From assembly GCA_026770585.1 (NCBI GenBank), contig MU647854.1, forward strand, positions 1-48,950: a stretch of 48,950 nt of DNA, written 5' to 3'. Positions within the stretch are counted from its first letter, which is position 1. Every line of letters starts with the position of its first letter. The position numbers and the translations under genes were made by a program. Below are positions 18,101-30,100 of the stretch, in pieces. Origin of the DNA: Baffinella frigidus. Taxonomy: Eukaryota; Cryptophyceae; Cryptomonadales; Baffinellaceae. Below the pieces are notes generated by a model. The model ran no database searches, was not told where the DNA came from, and worked only from the letters and a program-made list of their open reading frames with translations.

Positions 18101-21100
18101 GGTATCAGATGGGGTCGATAACCAATTCGGACATTACGCCAGCCACCGAGGTCGAATCGCCTACAATGGCGAGATATACGCGATGGGGTATAACTCGATT
18201 GATGCAGATATCCACACTGCCTGGACGGTCATGTGTACAACGAATGGGTTTAATGGTGCGAATAATGTTGTCGGTGATAACATCAACCCCGTTGCTGTTA
18301 GCGAGAGTGTATGGCCAGGGCCGGCGTGTCATCTCGATGTTAACAGCCAACAGTCAGGATCTGCTGTCTCCAGTGACTTTTACATTCACTCTGTCTACGT
18401 CTGGGACATTTCGCTCACCGTGGCCGACATGAACATTGTTACCAACGGTATTCGTAGAGAGATTGCGACTCTTTCTCCATCTCCTATTATAGACCTCCCT
18501 GCCTACTACATCCGTGCATACCCCGCGCTGTTCCATCCGCAGGCGAGTACGACACTGTCAAGTCCAACACCGATGTATCTGAAGTCGGTTAAGTGTATCA
18601 ACTGTCTGAATTCTGTGAATGTCCCGAGTACACCGCCGACTTGTATACCATGCCAAATTGGTTATTTTGCCGCCCTCCCTGGTACCTCGAATGGCGCGTG
18701 CCGAAAGTGTCCGAAGGACATGACCACACTGGACATGCACTCGACAAGCCTTGCCGACTGTGTGTGCAAGGCCGGGCTGTACATGGATCCGTACGGTTTC
18801 TGTGTCGAGTGTACGCCTGGATCGTCCTCGCATGTCAACGGTCAGACCTACGACGCATGCACGTGCTCGGGTGGGGCATACAAGGGCAGGGGGGTTGCAT
18901 ACTCCGAACCGGACACGTCGTGTGCAATGGTAGTGTCGGCGGGGTTCACACACACGTGTGTACTCTTTACCGATGTCGGGAAAATCAAGTGTTGGGGGGA
19001 CAACTCAAACGGACAGACAGGAAGTGGTAGTACGTCTACTGTACATGCCACAGATGGGATGGGTACCAACCTCCCATTTGTCGACTTCGGAAACAATCCC
19101 AAGGTCGTGAGTGTACAGACAGCACGTTACTACACATGTGTACTGTTCTCCAATGGCAAGCTGAAGTGTTTTGGTAGAAACAATTACGGGCAGCTGGGCC
19201 TTGGTGACGACGCAAATCGTGAAGATGCCATCTATTTGGGAAACACTGGCGACGCAGGCTTTGCAGACGTAGGAACTGGGCGAACCGTCGTGTCAGTGCA
19301 TCCCTCGATTCAAAGCACGTGCGTGATACTGGACAACACGCAAGTCAAGTGTTTTGGCCGTAACAGGTACGGAATCCTTGGGCTGGGTGACAGCGTACAT
19401 CGCGGACATGACGCCAATACCATGGGCGACTTTTTGCCTGCTGTGGACTTTGGTACACACAGACACGCGGTTCGTTTGTCCACCTCCGGTTTCTGTGCGA
19501 TGTGTGCGTTGCTCAATACCGCGGAGCTGGTTTGCTGGGGCCGCAACTACGAATACGTGTTTGGCATGGGCATCTCCAAAGATGTTAACATTGGGGACAA
19601 TCCCGGTGAAATGGGCGACAATCTCGTCGCCATTACAATGCCGACTGGTAAGACTGTGGTGCGTATATGGACTTGCACGCACGTCGTCGTGATGTTTGAC
19701 GACCACACCATGACGGCATGGGGTCGGGCTAGCGGTGTTTTTAATCTTGGTACCATGCAGGGCATACCCGTGGGCAGTCGATTGGAGCACATGGGCGATG
19801 AATTGGTCATCATAGACCTTGGCACGGGACGGAAGCCCGTGCAGGTGATGGTGAACTGGCGTGCGACGATTGTCCTGTTCGACGACGGAGACGTCGTTGG
19901 GTTTGGTGCCAACCAAAGGGCGTCTCTGGGTAGCGGTGCTTCATCAGTATCCGACCCGGGTTATTATATCGGCAGTAAGCCGAGTGAGATGGGGAACGGT
20001 ATGCCCTTGGTCGACTTTGGCGTCGGTGTGAAGGTGCGTGCGCTGGCCAGCACGGCAGTTGAACATTTCTGTGTAGTGACGGCCACGAACGAGATCAAGT
20101 GCTGGGGGGGAAACGCCGACGGACAGTTGGGTGTGGGTGATACAAGTATGCGTGGTGCCAATCCCAACGAGATGGGTGACTACCTCCCTGCGGTGGATCT
20201 CGGACATCCACTTGCACCATGTGCTGGTGTTGCACAGCAGCCTGTATGCATTGACTGTGGACGTGCGTCATTCTCGAACAACCCTACAGCCGTGCCTAAC
20301 ACACCGCTTTCCGTCCCACACGGTGCTACAGTCACAACCGGGGACTGGGTGACCTCTTCCAACTGTGAAAACACCGACAGAAGTTATCCCACCACCGGCC
20401 TGGTTTTACACTTTAAATTTGATGATAATGGTCTGCAGAATGGGGCACTTGTGGGAGGAATCGTCGCACGCCAGAAAGTCCCAGATGCACGGTCTAGCCG
20501 TGCTGACACGGGTGTAATCAATAAACCAGGTCGGGTTGGTCGTGGGTATCTAGAACTTGGGGCCTATGTCGAGTATAGCACACAGACCAGTCGTCTGCTT
20601 CGTGAACTAATGGAAGATGTTCGTCGTATGACAGTGAGCATGTGGGTTCAACAGTCAACACGCAAATGGGCGGAGCTTCTTTCAGCAACTTCAGAAGATG
20701 GCAATCGTGTCTTCTCAATCCACGCCAGCGAAAATCGGATTGCAGTGAACACACACCCAGATAAATTAGAAAGTTGTCATCCGTGTTCCAGCAACAAGGA
20801 GATGCGATTAAACCACTGGAACCACGTGACGGTGGTATTGGATCTGTCTCAACAAACTGCATTTGTATATATCGACGGTGAACACAAGTCGAGCATCGAG
20901 ATCAACACAAATGAGAATGATATTACGCAATTGCAAATACAGAACACCGCAATAGGGGGGGATTCGTTGGACGCCCAGAGTTCGGTCCGTATAGACGATC
21001 TACGTGTCTACAACCAGATGCTCTCGGATACAGAGGTCTTTGACATATATGCGATAGACACACCGTTTGACTGTTACGACCGAAAAGTTTGCACAGATGC

Positions 21101-24100
21101 CATAATAAACGGTGTAGATTTACCAATGGGATGCTGGGCTTGGGTGGAAGACACGCCAGTTGAATACGACAGTTCAGCGGAACCGGTTGCAACGGCTTCC
21201 TTCCCGTTTTACTGCACGCAGAATACCAACGTTTCCTTTTCTGTTTATACCGAACTTGACACTTCTGATATGTACAGACACCCCATCAAGCTCAAGACCG
21301 AAACCATCGAATGGAAAGACATGTATCCGACTATGACGGTGGTGGGCGACAGTGCAGGAGGGCATGACGGCCATACACAATACATAGAGCATGACAGCGG
21401 TACGAATGACGTCTACATGGTACACAAGTTCACACACGTAGGTGGTCACCGGGTTAGCGATGCCCATGTACAGACGGACTACATCGTGTCTTTTGCAGCA
21501 CAAACTACACTTGACGTGCTTGTCGTTGGTGGTGGGGGGGCTGGTGGCAGTACCTCTGACATTTGCCAATGCAGTGGTGGTGGTGGTAGTGGGGGTGGGT
21601 ATTCGTTAAGACTGTCACAGGTCGTGTCTGGTCAACATGTTATCAGCGTTGGTGCAGGTGGTGTAGCCGGTGACTGGGATACAAATACCGTTGGTAAAGA
21701 GGGGTCTATTTCTACATTCGGTATTACACAAAAGAGCATCGGTGGTGGCGGTGGTGGGGGTGCCCAATATCCAGCTTCCTCCCCGGGTACACCAGGTGCA
21801 TATGGTGGTGCTGGTGGTATCACAGCACCTAACCCGTATCAAGGTGTATATTTTGAGGACAACACTCGATATGGTATCGACGGTCTTGCAACTGGAACAT
21901 CCTTTCGTTCAGGGCATAGTAGATATGATGGTACGAATTCTTTTTCTGGCGGGGGTGGTGGATGTGGAGGTTCTGGTGGTAATGGAAACAACCAAGATCC
22001 TTATGGTGGAGAAGGTGGATTAGGTCTCTCTGTCTCACAGTTCTCTGTAGACGTCTGTGGTGGTGGTGCAGGCCAGTACAGACGATGCAGGGTTCAAGTT
22101 GCATCACATGGTGGTGGGTCCGGGGGTATATCCGATACAGATATGAAAGTTGCAGTGGATGGGACCGGTGGAGGGGGCGCTGGTTCCGCAGAAGGATGTA
22201 AGCAAGCAGGTCATGGTGCTTCTGGGGTAGTGATGCTACGCTACCGACTGCCGAACCCCCCTATACCATCGGTCGAACAGCCGGTGTTTACAATGGATAT
22301 TGGAGCACACAGCCTCATGCTCGGTATATGCAGCGATACGCTCAAAATATCAGCGGTCCGATTCTCACAAGGTGCTGGTGTGTGTTACTTCTACGCAGAC
22401 GGTAACATGAATACCGCTATATGCGAACAATGCCCTACGAAGATGGAACTTGGTGCAACCCCTCGGAGGGATATTTCGCAATGCCGGTCATGTGCCCCGG
22501 GTGTGGTATTCTCAAAGGAAACACAAGAGTGTGTTGTATGTCCGAAGGGTACCTATAGTGGAGGGGGTACGAACACCGAGTTTGACAACTGTGAACCTTG
22601 CGCGGTTGGGACTTACTCGGACCAGAGAGCGTCTACAGAGTGTACCCCATGTACACTCGACAGCTACTCAAGTTCTACAGGTTCCATTGGATGTACAAGG
22701 TGTGCCGACCCGAACATGATCACATGCCCATGTGCCAATACATGTTTATGCCGGCCGGGTTATGAGCTGAGGGGGACGATATGCTGGCAATGTGATGAGG
22801 GATATTTCAGATCCAGTGATATGTTGTATGACCCAGTGTGTGTACCATGTCCGCCCCATTCAACATCAACGATAATAGGTGCAACTTATTGCAACTGTTC
22901 CACTTGGTATATTGCGAACAGTACGGTTGTAACCCACACCGAAGAAGGTGAACATGAAATGGGATTTCACGACGATGACCAATTTACTATAGAACTGTCA
23001 AATGACGTTTGTGTACCATGCCCTACGTTCTCATGTCCAACTGGACAATACCAGGTTGGTGCACTCGGCTGTCGCAACTGCCCCGCGAACTCGGTGAGCC
23101 GTCAGATGGCTTTCGGCCTACAAGAATGCGACTGCCATGTCGGATTTGGTGGAACTACTGAGTGTGTGAAGTGTAGCAAAGGCTCCTATAAAGACGAAAT
23201 TGGTATGAAGGATTGCCTTGAATGTCCAAACGGCGGCACAACGGAGTATTTGGGATCAGCCGACATATCGGAATGTAAATGTGGGCCGGGGTTCTATTAC
23301 GACGAACCCTCGTTGGTGTGCACACCATGTTCAGATACGTCCTACAAAAGCACCTTTGGCAATACCGTAGCTTGCACCCCGTGTCAATCCGGGTTTTACA
23401 CATTCAAAAATGCAGCTATTTCGGAGACAGAGTGTGGATGTGCGATGGGGTTTGAACTCAACAACGGTGGCGAATGTGAGCAGTGTGGAGAAGGGTATGC
23501 GAACCCGCATAATGGTGGTAGTTGTTCTATATGTCCAACTCGTTCGTCGAGTGATGACAGCAGTCGTATTACTTGCGAATGTGAGGCTGGTTACTACATG
23601 GGAGAAGTCAACATCAGCAACATCATCTCACAAACGTGTAAACAATGTGAGAGTGGCACTTATAAACATGTGTATGGAAACACATGTTTCCAATGTCCAA
23701 GCACGACCACGTCGGAGCCAGGTGCGAATAGTTTCCGACTCTGTATTTGTGGCCCAGGGACCGCGACGGACCGCGATTCCCCAGATCTTCAGTGTATCCC
23801 ATGCGATTCGGGTCCCGGTGTCAATCTATTCCAACCGGGTTATACTCAACACCCCCATTGTCAAGAATGTGGCGACAATTCCTACCCAGCCACCAACCTC
23901 TCTTATTGCATCTGCGAACGCGGGTTCACATTGGACGACAATACCCTGACATGTATACAATGCCGACTTAATGAATTTTCGGATTTCGGTGAAGATGGGT
24001 CGTGTCGACAATGTCCAGAAGGGAACCAGGGCACACCTACCAGGCAGGATTGTGAATGCAAGCCAGGTTGGAGTATCGACAATGAATACACGTATGGCTG

Positions 24101-27100
24101 CAAACCGTGTATACCGGGTAACATACAACCAAGTGCAGCAGCTGGATCGTGTGATTTTATATGTCCAAAGGGGACATATTCCTCGAGTGATTCCACTACA
24201 TGTATAGACTGTGAGAAGGGAACATACAACCCATCCCAACAGGCGACAGCGTGCTTGGCGTGCCCAGCGGGAGAATTTGCAGACCACAAAGCGGCAACGG
24301 AATGTGTCGCATGTTTTATAGATTCTTGGTCTCCGGCATCTTCTGCAGAATGCTATCCCTGTTCGACAACGGCGATTGGACAACAGATTGGATACATGGA
24401 TACGTGTACATGCCCAGCGAACAGTGTCCCAGACACTTTGACGGCGGTTCTTCCATGCCATGTATGTACCCAGGCCGAGTTAGATGCTATACCAATGCCA
24501 TCTAGATGCAGTTGCGGTAGTGATTTGACGTGTATTCCGTGTGGAGAAATTGACGGCCATGCAACCTCGACCCATGGTGCAATCGGTGCAGTGTCATGCA
24601 TGCCGTGTCCAAACGGTGAATGGATTGGTGTAAGTGGTACGGGGTCTACATGCCAGTCGTGTATGGCGGAACCGGAATGTGAAACAGGGTGGAGCAAGCC
24701 AGTCTGTACTGGCCCCGAAAAAGTCGCCAAATGTGTAAAGTGCTTTGTGACACAGGACACACCCGGTGTAGAAGGCAGCTGTTTCGGGTTCAGGGTGGCG
24801 TTGGACAGGTGTGGCGACCCCCCCATCTGTGTCGTCTGTAATATCGGCTTGCTACCAGACGGTCACGGTGGATGCCGGGCGGCCGGGCGACGCTCCGACA
24901 GTTTGGCATACGAAGACGACAAAGGGCGCGTGTTCGATATAAACGGGACTGTCATGTGGGCACACACGGAACGTGTATTGCGTACCTTCTCGTACGGTCT
25001 GCATTGGACATGCGGGATTGAACAGTATAGCGACATACTATACACTTCATACGAAGATCGTGTGTTGTCGACTGCCAACGAATCCCCCGCTAAATATCGA
25101 AAGACGGTAGAGGTTGACTGCCGATACCAGTCTGTTTGTGCACTCTTCTATTCAAACGAAACAATTACAACCGTGCACTGTCTCAACGAACCGGAATGGC
25201 AACTGCCGTGGAAAGCAACGAGTATCGTACGAGGCGGTGCTCATGCATGTGTTATATTGAAAGACGGCAACCGCTCTGTCTACTGTTTCGGGGACAGTTC
25301 CTGGGGGAACGTACCTTATGTAAACGGGTCGTTGGTTCGTCTGGGTGTAGATGCGCGTAAACTCGTTGCATCAGAACGTACAACGTGTGCGATTGACCAC
25401 TCTACCGGTGGTGAAGAGTATGGTCTCGTGTACTGTTGGGGATTTGCACCAATGTTTTTTGGACGCTATGTGGACGCAGGAGACCACAGATCAAGACCAG
25501 AGCTTGTATTGATGGAACATGATACATACGCACGAGATATCGTACTTCTAGACTCTATAGACACATCGAAGAAGACTAACAACAAAGACCGCGTAAGTGT
25601 GGCAGTGTGTATGCTACTCAACGACTATCGGATCGTTTGCCGTGGCCGGGGTGTACATCAACAAATGTCGACACCGTGGCGCATTGCGCCATACTACAAA
25701 ACCTTCCCGACCCGTATCACGCATGGTGCAAACGAAGGCGAGTTCTGCATAGTTTACAACTACTATGACGTCCTATGTTTGGACGTCTATAAACCACCGC
25801 CTGCATTTGACGCGTCTCTCGGAATATTGACTACACGGTCACAGAATAGCTTGCTGACTGTTATGGAACCTACTCTGTTCTACTCACGGACCATAGAAAA
25901 TGGCAAACCGAGGATGGTATTGAGGAAATCCGCATTGATATACCCAGATGTCCCGAACGTTGATAATCGGTGTGAGTTCAACGCACCGTATTGCGACGAT
26001 GGGGAGGACCCCATTGGTGGATTTGACCAACCCGTAGAAGGGTTCCAGCCATATCCATCGGTACAATATTGGTATTACCTTATGGATCTTGGCGACGTGG
26101 AAGACACTTCGACAGGTGTACATATCATCACATTTCCACGAACCATCGCAGCTGACACCTTTTCCATCTGGTACCATATTACTGTAAAGATAGACGAGAC
26201 GTTGTACAGTTGCGATAAATACCTGGCATGGAGCACAGCAAGTGCTCCGCTTGCGGGGTATCAGTACACAGAAAACAATGCCATAAAATATGGCATATCT
26301 CCGACGGAGAAGTCGCACTCAGATTGGGTGATGTTACCCGAATCCATCGAATTAAGAACGGCGTATGCATTTGTATCGATGCATGCACCTGTCGGAGAGG
26401 GGTATACAGATATCAATATAACCGTCGCTTCGTCTGGGGTTTTAACCCTGTGGAACAAGAAAAACGGAAATACACCGAGTACGTCATTCCGTGACTGGAC
26501 TACAGCAGCTACCACTCGTCTACCCAAGATTGATGTCACAAACGACAAGCTCATTTGGATGGCCCTACAGACAGGTTCATACGGAGACAGGTGGGGTCCA
26601 GAGGGTACAACATGGGATACATCGGGCGGCAATTACCTTGCGACGCTAGAAGATTTGCCATCCTTTTTCACTCACGTGTTGCAGATGATTTCACCCCCAT
26701 CTTTTTCACGGACTGGGATTTGTAGGGAGAACGAGGAAGACGAAAACGACAAAGCAAACGGAGGAGACGGTGGCGCCGTATTGTGCCGTGCCTGTCAGCA
26801 ATACAAAACTAAACCGATGGCACATCTCACGAGTTGTGTCGATTCCTCCGGTGGAGGTGTTGTAAATTCAAATATTCAATATTTGCGGAGAGCGTTCGAC
26901 GGCAGTATACGGCTGCGCGCCGCTGTATCGAAGCTCGTCGAAGAATTGGACGAGACGTTGTTTGTCGAAATACAGGAATGTACACCCGAGACCGCCGTAA
27001 ATCCGTACTTCCTAGACGATAGTGGGAACCCACGTTGTTATGACTGTCTTTCTATCCCATGTAAACCATGGGAGACAGATTTCAAACTTGACCATGCCTC

Positions 27101-30100
27101 GAATAAGATCGAACTCGGATGTGATGAAGTCACCGGAAGTCGCAAGTGTATGCCTAAAGTGTTCCCAAGTGACTGCAAGGATAATGGGCGTGTAAACGCT
27201 TGGATTGGTGCCGATCTGTCCTGTGTGACTACAATGCCAAAGCATGTACGCGTTGAGACACACGCTGAGGGATACGACGAGGACACATATACGTACAACC
27301 ACAGCTATGATACCACAGCACTACACCTTACCGCCTTCAGTGAATTTACTCAGGACGACCCTACTTATGAAATTCTATTCTATGTCAACCCTGTAAATTA
27401 CCGGGCTACAGCGTCTAGATATGAGATTGTGTCACTTGGACAGAGTGAAGAACTCCTCGAGTGGAAACTGGGTATCAACCCAGCCGTCACACTTGGTGTT
27501 CACTGGATGTACGAGACGGAAGCATTCGACATTTGCATCGGATCGTTGTGTATCCGATACATGAAAGACACCATCATCGTGTCAATCCCATCTAATTCTT
27601 CACTAGCGACAGCAAGAATTCGGGGAGACACGTTCGATGTGAATGCAGTGGTATCCGACAACATGGGTGGTACATACACACCGTTGTCTCTGGTCAACAA
27701 CGTGACTCTCATGTTGAAGACACACGAGACTGGTGGGTTTGCATTGACAACGTCTGTCGAAATGGATTCCGTACAGCTGTACACAATGGGATTGACATTA
27801 GACCTAGGACTGTCATACGAAGAGTTATATGGACATATCACACGCACCGAAATGCCAGAAAGTCATACGGTGTTCCCGTACGCATATGTCGCGATGCAGT
27901 TCTCGAAATCATCAACGACACAACACGAAACACGATTCTTGGGACCTTCAGATTTTCAGATGGGTACCGTTTCCCCAACCGCAGCGGCTACCGCTGATAG
28001 TGCACTTGCAGCACTTGTATTTATTACTCCGTGTTTCGACAGATTCGTTCGGTGTGGAGAGGTGAAGACAGTTCTTATGTTCTCGCAAAATGGATTGAGA
28101 TCTATGAAACCGTCAGACCTCGTGGAAGACGAATCAAACCAGAGACGGCGGCTATTGTCGGAATACTCATTAGACTCGTCTTTAGACTCAAGCAACTCGA
28201 CACACGTCCTTCTTGACGACACTGGCTACAGTATCGTGGCATTTACACCCGCCGAGAAGGTCGAGTCATTTGAAGATTTCCGTTTCACCACCCGGCTTCG
28301 ATTGACAAACACAACCATAGCTCGGAGCCCAGGGCTTATCCTGAGCAACATGGGTACGGGACCAACGACAGAGACACAAGGATTTGATATGCGGGTCGAA
28401 TTAGCCGACAACAATCACATTCGTCTTGTTCTTTGCGGGGTGCAATTCATGTCCGAGTTTCTATACCCCGGGGAATGGCATGAGTTCTCCTTTACAGTCA
28501 AGACGCGGTCGATTCTTACAATACATTACGACAACGATCCCAAGATGACAAAGCGCTTCCCGTTTGGTGGTAACGACTATTGTAGTATGAACAACAACAT
28601 CATTGTTGTTGGACAATCACCATACATCCCCCAAAGTGTGAGTGCTGTCGGGGTCGACTTGCAATACGTAATTATGAACTCGGATATCCGTGTGGTCGAC
28701 AGTGGCACATTCCTGGAAGGCACATTTGTCACATGTGTAGAATGTGGGGATTTCGGTGAAATTACGTGGAATGATGCAGAACTCGATGTGTTACGTGGTA
28801 TGTTCACTTCGCACCTATACACGCGGTACGCTGGAATCCCAGTGAGTACCCATCTTACCAGATATGGTGGGAATGTAGTAATATCTGCCAGGGTTTATAC
28901 CACAGCCACCCAGACGACGAAAGGTCTCGCAGACGTGACTGGTTTAATGGACACAATCAACCTGGAACTTGCCCTGGTGTTATTCCCACCAGTAAGACAC
29001 CAAACCGATGGAGTTAACAATCGTCTCAGTGAGACGGTCATACCATTGCTCAAGTTACACTATGAACGCTTCCCGCCACTTCTTTGTGGTGTCACCTCGC
29101 ATACTACGAGTTGTGTATACGACGGAATCGAAGGGGAAATAGATGCACATACGATCACCTTCAACGATCACATTATCCCCGTGGTGCTCGCTAATGGCAT
29201 CCAAGGTAATGACTTCTCCTCAAGCGCGGGTGCCTTCACCGTAATGGCCGATGATCTCCTGGTCTATAGGAACATTGATGAGACTGGCATAAACCCAGTT
29301 GGTATAAACGGCTCACAGATCCATAGTATGAACGAAACGGGACTGGCGTGGGGTTCTGGGCACGATGCCGCAATTGATTTCTTTGTCCGTACCGGGCCTG
29401 ACAATGCAGGATTTCGTATACAGCTCTCTGTCACGATACCCACGTCAAATCCAGACAGTCCCTTCAAACTTCACATAAATGGAGGTAACCGGTCCTCGTA
29501 TGGCAGCACTCAGGATGTGTCGTTATGGCTGGAGTGGCGTGGCACGAATGTCTTGGATACGCTACTACGTGTATACAATGGCTTTCAACATGTACGTCTT
29601 GCGTGGCACTCATCCGGTAATATACAGGTATGGGTGGATGGTGCAATGGTCGACGAATCTACCCACCACGAAAGACCGGAAACAGGTAATATCGTTTTCG
29701 AAACTTCTGTCCTGCAGTTTGCAGATGGGGTTCATGAGTTGTCAGGGGTGCACTTTTCGTCAACAACAACAGAGATATGCGAATGTAAATCTGATTGCGA
29801 GAAAGATTTCTATGATGACGGGTCGGGTAGTTGCATCCCATGTACAGACAATAGTATGACGTTGTCAAGTGGTGCCATATCACGTTCACAATGTATCTGT
29901 CGACAGGGATTTGAACTCGATGCGGGGGATGGTGACACATGTATCCCCGAGCCTACAGACTACTACGAGTACAACAAAACTCAACTCATAATGAAAGGGT
30001 TCTGTCGACCTGGCACCATACGAGAGAACTTCAGAACCTGTCAGAAATCGCAACCAGAAGATGGATGTGATTGTTCCGATGCGTGTCTCCGTAAGGCATC

